DNA of 64,000 bases from contig NZ_JAFFIW010000011.1 of the NCBI RefSeq assembly GCF_018588885.1, positions 1 through 64,000 of the forward strand, given 5' to 3'. The notes under the pieces were generated by a model. The model was given only the letters and a program-made list of their open reading frames with translations, was not told the origin of the DNA and made no database searches. Source of the stretch: Mesorhizobium sp. dw_380. GTDB lineage: Bacteria; Pseudomonadota; Alphaproteobacteria; Rhizobiales; Rhizobiaceae. The translations under genes and the position numbers were made by a program. Of this stretch, positions 27,141 to 35,943 are shown one piece after another (positions within the stretch are counted from its first letter, which is position 1; each line of letters opens with the position of its first letter).

Positions 27141-28031
27141 TCACTTTGCCGTTGTGCCGCGGGTGACGAAGGCGCCGACCGCCGCGACCAGGCGATCGAG
27201 GCAGAAGCCGGTGATGCCGATATAGGCGAGCGCGACGATGATGTCGGGCAGCCGCGACGAGTTCCAGGCGTCCCAGATGAAGAAGCCGATGCCGACGCCG
27301 CCGGTCAGCATTTCGGCGGCGACGATCGCCAGCCAGGACAGGCCGATGCCGATCCTCAAGCCTGTGAAGATGTAGGGCGCGGCGGCCGGCACCATGATCT
27401 TGATGAAGAATTCGAGCGGGTTGAGCCGCAGGATGCGCGCGACGTTGCGGTAATCCTGAGGGATGTTGCGCACGCCGACGGCGGTGTTGATGATGATCGG
27501 CCAGATCGAGGTAATGAAGATGACGAACAGCGCCGACGGGCTGGAATCGCGGAACGCCGCCAGCGACAGCGGCAGCCAGGCGAGCGGCGGCACGGTGCGC
27601 AGGATCTGGAACACCGGATCGAGGCCGCGCATCGCCCAGATCGACTGGCCGACCAGCGCGCCGAGCGCGACGCCTACGATCGCCGCCAGGCCGAAGCCGA
27701 TGGCAACACGCTGCAGCGAGATCAGCACCCGCCAGGCCAGGCCGATATCCTGCGGGCCGTTGTTGAAGAATGGGTGGGCGATGAGGTCGTAGGCCTCGTT
27801 CCACACCTGGCTGGGCGGCGGCAGGCTTGATGTCGGCGACGAGCAGGCGATTTGCCAGACGACGAGCATCAGGGCGATGACGACGACCGGCGGCATCAGC
27901 GTGCTCGCCAGCTTTCCGGCGATCGCGATCGGATCGAAGCGGCGTCGCGCCTTGGCGGTGAAGGCGATGATTTCGGCCGGCTTGGCGGGAAAGGTCTTCA
28001 CCTTGGTGTCCTCGATAGTCTGGATAGACAT
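27141..28031 (-). CDS. nrtB: Nitrate ABC transporter permease
   Basis: This encodes 296 residues from the chosen ATG (MSIQTIEDTKVK), with an alternative start twelve codons earlier. After a hydrophilic lead of about 45 residues there are about six membrane helices, with the EAA-like loop NIPQDYRNVARILRLNPLEF typical of the nitrate/sulfonate/taurine permease family. The ending LAYIGITGFCLDRLVAAVGA is also characteristic. It lies between nrtA and nrtC. Confidence 0.92.
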   Translation of the reverse strand: MSIQTIEDTKVKTFPAKPAEIIAFTAKARRRFDPIAIAGKLASTLMPPVVVIALMLVVWQIACSSPTSSLPPPSQVWNEAYDLIAHPFFNNGPQDIGLAWRVLISLQRVAIGFGLAAIVGVALGALVGQSIWAMRGLDPVFQILRTVPPLAWLPLSLAAFRDSSPSALFVIFITSIWPIIINTAVGVRNIPQDYRNVARILRLNPLEFFIKIMVPAAAPYIFTGLRIGIGLSWLAIVAAEMLTGGVGIGFFIWDAWNSSRLPDIIVALAYIGITGFCLDRLVAAVGAFVTRGTTAK

Positions 28032-28124
28032 GTCTGGGAAAACTCCGTGGGCAGATGGTGAGGGCAAGCGGCGCAGGACGCGTTTGCAGAGCGCAACGGC
28101 GCAAACGGCGCCGTTGCGCTCGGA

Positions 28125-29441
28125 TCAGGCCGAAGCCTTGATCTTCAGGCTGTCGAGATAGGCGGACGGGTTGGCCGGATCGAAGACCTTGCCGTCGAAG
28201 AAGGTCTCGACACCGCGCGAGGAGGACGCCGGGATATCGGCCGCCGCCACGCCGAGATCCTTGGCCGCCTCGCGCCAGATATCCTCGCGGTTGACCTGGT
28301 CGACCAGCGCCTTGACGTCGGTGGTCGGCGCGAATTTGCCCCAGCGTATGTTCTCGGCGAGGAACCATGAGTCATGGCTCTTGAACGGATAGGAGACGCC
28401 GCCTTTCCAGAACTTCATGTAGAGATCGGTGCCGGTGGCGACGCGGCCATTGCCGTAGTTGATGTCGCCCTTGAGGCGTCCAATGATGTCGGCGACCGGC
28501 ACGTTCATCCATTGCCGCTTGCCGATGATGGCGGCCATCTCGTCCTTGTTCTCCTTGGCCTCGCACCATTGCTGGGCCTCCATGACGGCCATCAGGATCG
28601 CCTTGGTGGCGTTCGGGTACTTTTCTATGAATTCGGCGCGCAGGCCGAGCGCCTTTTCCGGATGGCCCTTCCACAACTCGCCCGTCGTGGCGGCGGTGAA
28701 GCCGACGCCCTGGTGGACGAGCTGCTCGTTCCACGGCTCGCCGACGCAGAACACGTCCATGTTGCCGACCTTCATGTTGGCCACCATCTGCGGCGGCGGC
28801 ACGACGATGGTTGAGACGTCCTTGTCGGGATCGATGCCGCCGGCGGCCAGCCAGTAGCGCAGCCACAAATCATGTGTGCCGCCCGGGAAGGTCATGGCGG
28901 CCTTGATCTCCTTGCCGGCCGCCTTCTTGGCGGCGAAGACGTCCTTCAGCTTCGAAGCATCGAGGCCGACGCCGGTGGCGGCATATTCCTGCGCGACCGA
29001 AATACCCTGGCAGTCGTAGTTGAGCCGCGCCACGATCGCCATCGGCATCGGCTGGTTGTTCTGCGTCACCTTGCCGGTGTGCATGAGATAGGGCAGCGGC
29101 GTCAGTATATGGGCGCCGTCGATACCGTTGGCGGCGCCGCCGAGCATCAGATTGTCGCGCGTCGCGCCCCACGAGGCCTGTTTCAGCACCTCGACATCGG
29201 GCATGCCGAATTTCGCGAACAGCCCCTTCTCCTTGGCGACCATCAGCGGTGCGGCATCGGTCAGCGCGATGAAGCCGAGCTTGGCGCCGGTGACTTCCGG
29301 GGCGGCAGTAGCCGCATAGGCGCCAGAGGGCAGCAGCGCACGCGCGGCTGCCAGGGTTGCTGCGGTGGCAGCGCTTGCCATCAGAAAATTGCGGCGGGTC
29401 ATGCCCTCGAGAGGGGCTTCAGTCTTGATGCATTTCGTCAT
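28125..29441 (-). CDS. nrtA: Nitrate-binding protein of the ABC transporter
   Basis: This is a 438-residue periplasmic nitrate receptor. A Tat signal is clear (TRRNFLMASAATAATLAAA, then SGAYAATAA). Conserved binding blocks include KLGFIALTDAAPLMVAKEKG, PGGTHDLWLRYWLAAGGIDP and VFCVGEPWNEQ. The paralogue NasS next door shares these blocks but has no signal peptide. The gene follows a structured leader with a terminator, so its expression is probably controlled by NasT. Confidence 0.95.
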   Translation of the reverse strand: MTKCIKTEAPLEGMTRRNFLMASAATAATLAAARALLPSGAYAATAAPEVTGAKLGFIALTDAAPLMVAKEKGLFAKFGMPDVEVLKQASWGATRDNLMLGGAANGIDGAHILTPLPYLMHTGKVTQNNQPMPMAIVARLNYDCQGISVAQEYAATGVGLDASKLKDVFAAKKAAGKEIKAAMTFPGGTHDLWLRYWLAAGGIDPDKDVSTIVVPPPQMVANMKVGNMDVFCVGEPWNEQLVHQGVGFTAATTGELWKGHPEKALGLRAEFIEKYPNATKAILMAVMEAQQWCEAKENKDEMAAIIGKRQWMNVPVADIIGRLKGDINYGNGRVATGTDLYMKFWKGGVSYPFKSHDSWFLAENIRWGKFAPTTDVKALVDQVNREDIWREAAKDLGVAAADIPASSSRGVETFFDGKVFDPANPSAYLDSLKIKASA

Positions 29442-29502
29442 CGTCGTCTCCCGTTGGGCACTGCTTGGGATCAGCGCCGTCGATTGCGTGTTCGGTCAAA
29501 AC

Positions 29503-29570
29503 AAAAAAGCCGCCGGCCAGGCCGCGCGCGTCCCGTCCATCCGGGATCGCGTGTTGACCTGAGCGGCAGC
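29503..29570 (-). terminator. Regulated intrinsic terminator in nrtA leader
   Basis: The arms at 29558-29570 and 29509-29521 pair at 12 of 13 positions counting G-U and precede a T-run. It lies about 60 bases upstream of the nrtA start codon, so read-through is needed for expression of the transporter. Confidence 0.75.
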
Positions 29571-29598
29571 TTTGCCTGTAGCGCCCGCCATTGGACGC
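29503..29598 (-). ncRNA. NasT-type antitermination leader, nrtA copy
   Basis: On the minus strand P1 is GCGTCC, loop AATGGC, GGGCGC (29581-29598). P2 is TCCCG, loop GATGGA, CGGGA, extended by CGCG/CGCG around one bulged A (29527-29551). The terminator pairs GCTGCCGCTCAGG with CCTGGCCGGCGGC and ends in TTTTTTGTTTT. The design matches ANTAR-responsive leaders of nitrate genes. It is nearly identical to the narK leader. Confidence 0.8.
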
Positions 29599-29635
29599 CT
29601 GTTCCGTGACCCCGAGAAGAGCCTGCCTATTGCAA

Positions 29636-29651
29636 CGCAGGAACCGTGCCA
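29636..29651 (-). promoter_or_regulatory. Sigma-54 promoter (nrtA)
   Basis: The minus strand reads TGGCACGGTTCCTGCG, fitting TGGCACG-N4-TTGC with one mismatch in the -12 element. The predicted start is about 27 bases before hairpin P1 of the leader. Confidence 0.75.
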
Positions 29652-29760
29652 GTTTTGGAGTGGATGATAAACATCAATTAAATCAATGATATGATACAAT
29701 TGTCGGCGCAAGAGCCCGCAGGGCGAGCAAGCCAAAGATTGTTCATTGGCGCAAGCGCGC

Positions 29761-29775
29761 GCACAATTATTGTGC
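29761..29775. promoter_or_regulatory. NtrC enhancer-like palindrome upstream of nrtA
   Basis: GCACAATTATTGTGC is a perfect palindrome around its central base and matches the NtrC spacing GCAC-N7-GTGC. It lies about 110 bp upstream of the sigma-54 promoter, a usual enhancer distance. Confidence 0.65.
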
Positions 29776-29801
29776 AACGCACAAGAATGGCGAGGAAATG
29801 A

Positions 29802-31040
29802 TCAGACCTCGGCGCGGACCGATTTCTGGCCGGCAATGTAGGCGTCGATCTCGTCGGGATCGAATATCTGGCCATCGAAAAAACCATCGGGGCCGAGCAC
29901 CAGGCCGGCTCCCGTCGCGCCGACCGCGGTAGCCACGCGCAGCGCGCCCTCGACCTTCGAATTGGCGCCGGGAAGTGCCACACCCAGCGGCTTCAGCGCG
30001 GAACGGTAGAGGTCGGGCCGGTAGCAATCGCGGGCGATAGCGAGGTTTTCAGGCGTGTGCGCCACATGCCCCCAGCGCACCATCTGCGTGTAGAACCACA
30101 GCGCATGGCTCTTCCAGGGAAAGTTGGCCGCCTTGTCGAAGGGCACGAAGAAGTCGTCGATATCAAGCTCCGCGCCGCCGCCAAGCCCGAGATGACCGGT
30201 CAGGATCGGCATCTGCACCGCGGGCGGCAGGCCGAGGAAACCGGGTCGCGCCATCACCTCAGCCAGTTCGGCGTGGTTGCCGGGATGCTGGCACCAGCGC
30301 GCCGAATGATGCAGCGCGCGCAGCAGTGCCGCCAGAGCCTCGGGATTCTCGTCCGCCCAGGCCTTGCGCACGCCGATGACCTTCTCCGGGCTGTTGTGCC
30401 ATATCTGTGCCTTGACGGTGACGATGTGGCCGGTGCCCGCGGCGACCGAAGCGCTGTTCCAGGGCTCGCCGACGCAGTAGCCGTCGATGCGGCCGGCGGC
30501 CAGCGCATCGGCCATGAAGGGGGGCGGCACGATGACGATCTCGATTTCGCGCGTCGGATCGACGCCGCAGGCAGCAAGCCAGTAGCGCAGTTCGTAATTA
30601 TGTCCCGAATGCGGGTGCACCACGCCGAAGCGCAGCGGATCACGGCCGGCGGCGGCACGCTCGCGAATGAGCGCGCCAAGCGCTGCACCGGCGCGCGCCG
30701 GATCGAGATCGGGTTCGGCACCATGCGCCGCCATCCCCGCCCAGACGGCGTTGGAGATGGTGACGCAATTGCCGCCGAGCCCGAGCGAGAACGGCACGAT
30801 GGTCTCGGAAGCGAGCGGCGTCAGCCCGAGATTGCAGGCGAGCGGCATCGGTCCCAGCATGTGCGCCAGATGGAAGTGGCCGATGGCGATGCGGTCGCGG
30901 ATGTTGGCCCAGGATGTCTCGCGGTGCAGCGTGAGATCGATGCCTTCGCGCGCGGCGAAGCCAAGCTCGCCGGCAGCGACCAGCACGGCGCTGTCGAAAA
31001 GCGGCATGAAGCCGGCGGTGATCTGGTGCCTCATGCTCAT
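29802..31040 (-). CDS. nasS: Nitrate sensor NasS (signal-less NrtA paralogue)
   Basis: This 412-residue protein is an NrtA-like nitrate binder without a signal peptide, so it works in the cytoplasm. Shared blocks are TAGFMPLFDSAVLVAAGELG, HSGHNYELRYWLAACGVDP and GYCVGEPWNSASVA. In known systems NasS holds the ANTAR protein NasT inactive until nitrate or nitrite binds. Its start overlaps the nasT stop (ATGA), which fits a one-to-one complex. The gap to nrtA holds the sigma-54 promoter and leader. Confidence 0.93.
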   Translation of the reverse strand: MSMRHQITAGFMPLFDSAVLVAAGELGFAAREGIDLTLHRETSWANIRDRIAIGHFHLAHMLGPMPLACNLGLTPLASETIVPFSLGLGGNCVTISNAVWAGMAAHGAEPDLDPARAGAALGALIRERAAAGRDPLRFGVVHPHSGHNYELRYWLAACGVDPTREIEIVIVPPPFMADALAAGRIDGYCVGEPWNSASVAAGTGHIVTVKAQIWHNSPEKVIGVRKAWADENPEALAALLRALHHSARWCQHPGNHAELAEVMARPGFLGLPPAVQMPILTGHLGLGGGAELDIDDFFVPFDKAANFPWKSHALWFYTQMVRWGHVAHTPENLAIARDCYRPDLYRSALKPLGVALPGANSKVEGALRVATAVGATGAGLVLGPDGFFDGQIFDPDEIDAYIAGQKSVRAEV

Positions 31041-31639
31041 TCGTCCTCCGCCGGTCCGAGCAGCCCGGCGGCGGTCACCAGGCTCTGTGCAATGTCGCCG
31101 ATCTTGCGGTTCTGGTTCATCGCCGTCTTGCGCAGAAGCGTGTAGGCGGCCTCTTCGCTCAGGCCGCGCGACTTCATCAATATGCGCTTGGCACGGTCGA
31201 CCACCTTGCGGCTCTCGAGTTCGCTGCGCGCCTCTTCCAGTTCGCGCGCCATGCGCGAGAAAGCGTTGAAACGGCTCACCGCCATGTCGAGGATCGGCTT
31301 GACACGCTCTTGCCTGAGACCGTCGACGACGTAGGCCGACACGCCGGCGTCGACCGCGGCCTCGATCGAGGCCTGATCGGAGCGGTCGACGAACATGGCG
31401 ATCGGGCGCTTCACCGCCCGCGACAGCTGGAACATGTTTTCCAGCATGTCGCGGTTGGGGTTTTCGAGGTCGATGACGATGACGTCAGGCTCGATCTCGG
31501 CGATCCGCCGCGCGATGCCGGCGACATCGTGGATGACGGTGACACGCTGATGGCCAGCCTCGCGCAGTCCGGCCTCGATGATCGAGGCACGGATGCGATT
31601 TTCATCGATCACCAGGACGGCTAGGGAGGATCGGACCAT
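31037..31639 (-). CDS. nasT: ANTAR-domain response regulator NasT
   Basis: This is a 200-residue RNA-binding antiterminator. The N-terminal pseudo-receiver (LAVLVIDENRIRASIIEAGL, VIVIDLENPNRD) is followed by the ANTAR helices from about residue 130 (ARSELESRKVVDRAKRILMK, GLSEEAAYTLLRKTAMNQNR). When released from NasS it is expected to bind the paired hexaloop hairpins in the nrtA and narK leaders and prevent termination. Both target leaders lie within 6 kb. Confidence 0.95.
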   Translation of the reverse strand: MVRSSLAVLVIDENRIRASIIEAGLREAGHQRVTVIHDVAGIARRIAEIEPDVIVIDLENPNRDMLENMFQLSRAVKRPIAMFVDRSDQASIEAAVDAGVSAYVVDGLRQERVKPILDMAVSRFNAFSRMARELEEARSELESRKVVDRAKRILMKSRGLSEEAAYTLLRKTAMNQNRKIGDIAQSLVTAAGLLGPAEDE

Positions 31640-31766
31640 GCCTGCATTGTGGGCAAGGCCGCGAGATTGTGCAATGCGGCATAGCCACGTCCGTGGAAGG
31701 AACCGCGACTATGCCCAAGCCTTGACGGCGCCATCTCGGCGCCACGTCAACGATGAGGGGTGCGGG

Positions 31767-32093
31767 TTAGCCGCAGACGCGAACGTCTTCGATCACCCTA
31801 TGGTGGTGGCGCCAATGCACAATCGTTTCTATATGGCAGCGGTGATGCCGGTGGTGGTAGCGGCGATATCCGCCGTAATTGTCATCATACTGACCGCTCT
31901 GATCTTCGTCGTACTGGTTGTAATAGCGGTTATGGTGTCGGCGTATAACGATGCCGCCATTGTCGGAATCATCATCCTGTGAATATTGGTTGTCGTCGTC
32001 GGACTGGATGGTCAGGCTTACGGCTTGCGTTGGCGCAATGGCTGCCGCGGTCGCGGCCAGTGCCAACATGGAAGCCAAGATCAGCTTTTTCAT
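31767..32093 (-). CDS. Secreted Asp/His/Tyr-rich hypothetical protein
   Basis: This is a 108-residue protein with a standard signal peptide (MKKLILASMLALAATAAAIA, cleavage near TQA). The mature part is highly biased: an acidic tract (SDDDNQYSQDDDSDNGG), then RHHNRYYNQY and YHHRHHRCH. Such a composition suggests metal binding or a charged surface role, but no family is recognised. AGGAGGA supports the start. Two 14-bp tandem repeats lie upstream. Confidence 0.7.
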   Translation of the reverse strand: MKKLILASMLALAATAAAIAPTQAVSLTIQSDDDNQYSQDDDSDNGGIVIRRHHNRYYNQYDEDQSGQYDDNYGGYRRYHHRHHRCHIETIVHWRHHHRVIEDVRVCG

Positions 32094-32130
32094 TGCATCC
32101 TCCTGAGTGTTCAAAAACATTTAGACCCGT

Positions 32131-32158
32131 ACATCTAAACTCGCACATGTAAACTCGC
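32131..32158. repeat. 14-bp tandem repeat upstream of the Asp/His-rich gene
   Basis: ACATCTAAACTCGC is followed by ACATGTAAACTCGC, differing at one base. It lies 40-65 bp before the start codon on the minus strand, where a regulator could bind. An imperfect EcfG-like pair (GGAAC-N16-AGTT) overlaps on the minus strand. Confidence 0.5.
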
Positions 32159-32184
32159 GGAGGAACCGGGTGTTCCTGTTCAGG

Positions 32185-33039
32185 CTACACGCTTTGCGAC
32201 GCCGGGGACATCATGGCGTTATCGGCCGAAGCCATCCGATCCAGGCGAACGAACGCCGTGAGCGGCAGATGGTCGGAGGCAACGCGCGAAAGCGGGGTAT
32301 CATGCGCCTCCACCGCCGCGATCATTCCGTGCCGATTGGTCATGATCCGGTCGAGCGCCAGCAGCGGCAGGTTTGACGGGAAGGTGGGAACCGCCGGCGG
32401 CTGCGGACCGAACGTCGCATGCAGCGTGTTGAGCGCTGAGCGGTTGCCGAGCCGCCATTCGTTCAGGTCGCCAAGCAGCAAGGTCGGCTTTTCGTCCGGG
32501 CTGTTCATGAGATCGAGCACGACACGTGCCTGCTGGGAACGCGAATGGCGCAACAGGCCGAGATGAGCGGCGATGACACGCAAAATCTGGCCTCCGTCCA
32601 TATCGATCTCCGCCACCAAGGCACCGCGCGGTTCCAGGCCCGGAAGCTTGATCTGATGCACGTCGCGAACGACGCCCTTCTTGAACAGCAGGACATTGCC
32701 GTGCCAGCCGTGGCCTTTGCCGGTGGCTGAAATCGGCACCGGCACAAGGCCGGTTTCCCGCTCGAGCCGGGGCAGGTCGAGAAGCCCGTCGCGGTCGCCG
32801 AAGCGGTTATCGGCTTCCTGCAGCGCGATGACATCAGGATCGATTTCGCGGATGACGCGGCTGGTGCGGTCGGGATCGAACTTGCGGTCGACGCCAATGC
32901 ATTTGTGGACATTGTAGGAGGCGACCAGCGTGCCGGAGGCGACAGTGGTTGTATGTGCGGCCGCGTTTGCCTTCCGCATCCGGCGGTCCCGAATGGATAG
33001 AAGCATGCTTGCCGGGAGGCTGCGTCCGTTCATCCGCAT
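32185..33039 (-). CDS. Endonuclease/exonuclease/phosphatase-family protein
   Basis: This encodes up to 284 residues with the EEP fold: VASYNVHKCIGVDRKFDPDR, VIALQEADNR (metal glutamate), LLLGDLNEWR and the terminal SDHLPLTAFVRL catalytic aspartate-histidine. Substrate could be nucleic acid or a phospho-ester; relatives in rhizobia often sit beside a phospholipase D gene, as here. Several in-frame ATGs occur in the first 21 codons, so the exact start is uncertain. It is 147 bp downstream of the cardiolipin-synthase-like gene on the same strand. Confidence 0.85.
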   Translation of the reverse strand: MRMNGRSLPASMLLSIRDRRMRKANAAAHTTTVASGTLVASYNVHKCIGVDRKFDPDRTSRVIREIDPDVIALQEADNRFGDRDGLLDLPRLERETGLVPVPISATGKGHGWHGNVLLFKKGVVRDVHQIKLPGLEPRGALVAEIDMDGGQILRVIAAHLGLLRHSRSQQARVVLDLMNSPDEKPTLLLGDLNEWRLGNRSALNTLHATFGPQPPAVPTFPSNLPLLALDRIMTNRHGMIAAVEAHDTPLSRVASDHLPLTAFVRLDRMASADNAMMSPASQSV

Positions 33040-33186
33040 TGTGCGCCCGTCATTTCAGCCGTTCTTGCCATGCACATCAAATAGAGTCTTTCAGCCTATA
33101 TTCCATGCTTGGCGTCACGCTACCCGGCAAATGCGTCGTTTTGTTAAAGACAGAATGACTCCATCCAGGGACATGGATAAACCCAT

Positions 33187-34650
33187 CTAGAGATAGGGCG
33201 AGCCGAGCCAAAGCACCCGGTCGAACAGCCTGATAAGAAACGGCCTGGCGCGCAAGGTGTCCAGCGTGACGGGGACAGCCGTTTCGAGTGCCGATCCGAT
33301 CCGCGCTTCGATCTCGCGGGCAAACCCCGCATCGAGGATCTCCAGGTCGATCTCGAAGTTGAGCCGCAGCGACCGGGCGTCGAGGTTGGACGAGCCGACA
33401 TAGGCCCACACGCCGTCGATCGACAGCAGCTTCGAATGGTCGAACGGCCCCTCGGTGCGCCAGACGCGGCAATAGTGCTTCAGCACCTGGTCGAATTGCG
33501 CGGTCATGGCGCGGTCGACAAGGAAGAGGTTGTTCACCGCCGGCACGACGATGTCGATCTCGACGCCGCGCCGGGCGGCGGTGACCAGCGCGCTGATCAG
33601 TTCGCGATCGGGCAGGAAATAGGGCGACATCAGGCGGATCGATTTGCGGGCGACGGAGAACGCGCCGATGAGCAGCTTGTGGTTGGTCTCGTTGCTGGCG
33701 TCCGGGCCGGACGCAACGGCCCGCACCAGCATCGGAACGCCGGGCGCCGGCGATAGGGGCGCGATTTTCCAGGCATCGCCCTTCAAGGCCTCGTTGGTGG
33801 CGAAGCGCCAGTCCTCGGCGGCGACCGAGAAGAGGTCGGCAACGACCGGGCCGGTGACCTGGAAATGCGTGTCCCTGGCGCTGTTGGAGCCGGCGAACTC
33901 GGCGGAAAACCCCTTGCGGATGTTCATGCCGCCGGTAAAGGCAACCGCGCCGTCGACCACCAGGATCTTCCGGTGGGTCCTGAGGTTGGCGTAGGGCAGG
34001 CGCAGGCCCATGACGATGTTGCCGTTGAAGACATTGGCGGGGATGCCAGCCTTGCGCAGGTGGCCCAAAATGCTGGGGACGGAGTAGCGGGCGCCGACAG
34101 CATCGATCAGCACGCGAACGGTGACGCCGCGCCGGACTGCATCGGCCAGCGATTCGACGAAGAGCAGGCCGACGGCGTCATTGTCGAAAATATAGGTCTC
34201 GAGCAGGACGCTGCGTTCGGCACCGTCGATCGCCGCGCACATGGCGGCATAGGCCTCGTCGCCGGTCCCCAGAACATCGATGGCGTTTCCAGGGTTGAGC
34301 GCGCGTCGCGCCACCCTGTCGCCCAGTGTTCTGAGACCCGTGAAGCGCTGCCCGTATCGTTCGACGATCAGGGCTTCCTCGGCGGCGAGGTCGCGCTCAT
34401 GCTTGGCCGACACGGCATCGCCAGCAAACGGGCGCTGCGCGGTGATCGTGGCGCGGCGGATGCGGTTGATGCCGGCGACGGCATAGATCAGCACGCCGAG
34501 GATCGGCGACAGCACCATCACGCCCACCCAGCCGGTGGCGGCGCGGACATCTTCCTTGGTTATGACGGCGTGGCTGATGCCGACCGCGGCCATCACCACC
34601 GAGATGATCGCCAGGATATTGGGCCAGTGAATCGACAAGGTCTCGAACAT
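33187..34650 (-). CDS. Cardiolipin synthase-like phospholipase D protein
   Basis: This is a 487-residue membrane enzyme. Two N-terminal helices (WPNILAIISVVMAAVGISHA, TGWVGVMVLSPILGVLIYAV) precede two PLD domains with HKD motifs HRKILVVDGAVAFTGG and HSKLLSIDGVWAYVGSSNLD. The family condenses phosphatidylglycerol molecules to cardiolipin. The start is set at MFETLSIHW, where the family begins; an in-frame extension of 25 codons looks non-coding. The endonuclease-family gene downstream may be co-transcribed. Confidence 0.9.
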   Translation of the reverse strand: MFETLSIHWPNILAIISVVMAAVGISHAVITKEDVRAATGWVGVMVLSPILGVLIYAVAGINRIRRATITAQRPFAGDAVSAKHERDLAAEEALIVERYGQRFTGLRTLGDRVARRALNPGNAIDVLGTGDEAYAAMCAAIDGAERSVLLETYIFDNDAVGLLFVESLADAVRRGVTVRVLIDAVGARYSVPSILGHLRKAGIPANVFNGNIVMGLRLPYANLRTHRKILVVDGAVAFTGGMNIRKGFSAEFAGSNSARDTHFQVTGPVVADLFSVAAEDWRFATNEALKGDAWKIAPLSPAPGVPMLVRAVASGPDASNETNHKLLIGAFSVARKSIRLMSPYFLPDRELISALVTAARRGVEIDIVVPAVNNLFLVDRAMTAQFDQVLKHYCRVWRTEGPFDHSKLLSIDGVWAYVGSSNLDARSLRLNFEIDLEILDAGFAREIEARIGSALETAVPVTLDTLRARPFLIRLFDRVLWLGSPYL

Positions 34651-34962
34651 TGCAGGGACTATCCACAGAGCGATTGCAGAAGGCAATGCAGGCGCTGATG
34701 CGGCGCATTCGCCGGATGGCGGCATGCGGCCTGGGCGAAGATTTCGACTGCGTGCAGAGATTGAGCCGATGAAGCCCTGATAGAATCGTATTCAGGAAAA
34801 TCAAGCTGACCTAGGGGCAAGCATAGGACCGGTGTGCCCGGCATCGTCCGGTGCTGCTTTGATCCTCCAAGGCTTCTTATGCTTGATGCCACATCTATTG
34901 TATATCAGGAGGAATGAAAATTGTGATATAACACTGTAATTGAAGGCGAGGGGGAGCGCCGA
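34651..34962. other. Intergenic region upstream of cls-like gene
   Basis: This divergent spacer separates the cls-like gene from a small plus-strand gene. The stretch near 34890-34945 is AT-rich and probably holds the plus-strand promoter, but no clear -35/-10 pair was found. No further gene is seen. Confidence 0.4.
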
Positions 34963-35163
34963 ATGATGAGATTCAACTTCGAGGGGCCTCCCATGGGACG
35001 CCCCGGTATCGACATGTCAGCCGAGTGCCAGCGCCAGTTGCGGCCCCTGATCCGCGAAATCGTCCAGGAAGCGGTCGCGGCCGGCTGGAACCAGGACGAT
35101 GTTCTGCTGGCCTTTGTGGAGGTCGCGTGGGACCTCTACGAACAACGCCGCGGCGTTTTGTGA
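34963..35163 (+). CDS. Small hypothetical protein (66 aa)
   Basis: The start is preceded by GAGGGGGAG at good spacing. The sequence ends with an amphipathic helical region (LRPLIREIVQEAVAAGWNQD, VAWDLYEQRRG). No domain is recognised. The coding-like composition and ribosome site favour a real gene. An inverted repeat follows the stop. Confidence 0.6.
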   Translation: MMRFNFEGPPMGRPGIDMSAECQRQLRPLIREIVQEAVAAGWNQDDVLLAFVEVAWDLYEQRRGVL

Positions 35164-35180
35164 AAGCACGCCGAAATTTC

Positions 35181-35227
35181 AACTGAGACACTACCCGTAG
35201 CCCGTAGGTGGGCAGTGTGTCTCAGTT
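35181..35227. repeat. Stem-loop after the 66-aa gene
   Basis: AACTGAGACAC and GTGTCTCAGTT form a perfect 11-bp stem with a partly paired interior. It starts 18 bp after the stop codon and could end transcription, although a T-run is missing. It resembles a dispersed repeat. Confidence 0.55.
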
Positions 35228-35294
35228 TGCGTCGGTCACGTTTGAAGCCCTGGGCGAAAGCGCCTATGCTTAGCGGAACGCATGGAACCTTCAA

Positions 35295-35480
35295 ATGGCA
35301 TTCACTGTCATCTGGTACGGGAAACGGGGCGTCATCGACAAGGTGACCTTCGACGCTGAGAAGGCCGCCAAAGATCATGCAATCGCCATGTTCCAGACCC
35401 GAAGGGGTGACGATGGCGTGGTATGCGTTGAAGTCCGCAAGGACAGCGGAGCTGTCGTCTTCAGCCACGCGGAGAACTAG
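35295..35480 (+). CDS. Small hypothetical protein (61 aa)
   Basis: The product reads MAFTVIWYGKRGVIDKVTFD and ends SGAVVFSHAEN. It has an alternating strand pattern with one helix and looks like a compact folded domain of unknown function. The ribosome site is weak. It resembles other small rhizobial orphans such as DUF6894 neighbours in size only. Confidence 0.5.
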   Translation: MAFTVIWYGKRGVIDKVTFDAEKAAKDHAIAMFQTRRGDDGVVCVEVRKDSGAVVFSHAEN

Positions 35481-35541
35481 AGCAATTCCGGGAAAAGCGC
35501 GTTGCGCTTTCCCTAGGGAACTGCGTTAAAACAAAGAGTTA
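35480..35541. repeat. Dispersed repeat (inverse orientation of 10.6 kb copy)
   Basis: AGAGCAATTCCGGGAAAAGC leads through a GCGC-centred hairpin to GCGTTAAAACAAAGAG. It is the mirrored form of the unit after the ATP-grasp gene and begins at the last base of the preceding stop codon. Confidence 0.65.
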
Positions 35542-35662
35542 GACGTTGCACGGAAGCCTGGCAAGCGTGGTACATACAAAAGCTGGGCGATTGGATGATT
35601 TGACAAGCCCACTTGGTAAAAATCGTACCGCAACCAGCGTGCGGCTACGGCGTTTTCGCCAA

Positions 35663-35893
35663 ATGGCGATTTACCACTTCGACTATCGCGACTGCGAAAC
35701 CTTGCTTCCCGACATGGAGGGAACAGAGATAGCTGATCTTGAAACGGCTGGGTTCGAAGCCACCAGAATATTGGCTGAACTGGCCAGAGGTATCGAGCGG
35801 CCAGAACACCGCGTTCTTTCGATAGAGGTCCGTGACGACCACAAGCCGCTGTTGCTGGTCAGCCTGACACTGGACATCAAGACGCCAGCTTAG
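35663..35893 (+). CDS. DUF6894-like small protein
   Basis: The 76-residue product starts MAIYHFDYRDCETLLPDMEG and continues IADLETAGFEATRILAELAR. The pattern of a short strand, D-x-EG turn and a helix containing A-EA matches the DUF6894 family common in Rhizobiales. The in-frame extension upstream lacks similarity and was not used. Function unknown. Confidence 0.65.
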   Translation: MAIYHFDYRDCETLLPDMEGTEIADLETAGFEATRILAELARGIERPEHRVLSIEVRDDHKPLLLVSLTLDIKTPA

Positions 35894-35943
35894 GCGCCGG
35901 CTCCGTGCCATCCACCTACGCGGGCATCGCGGGAGAAAATGCG

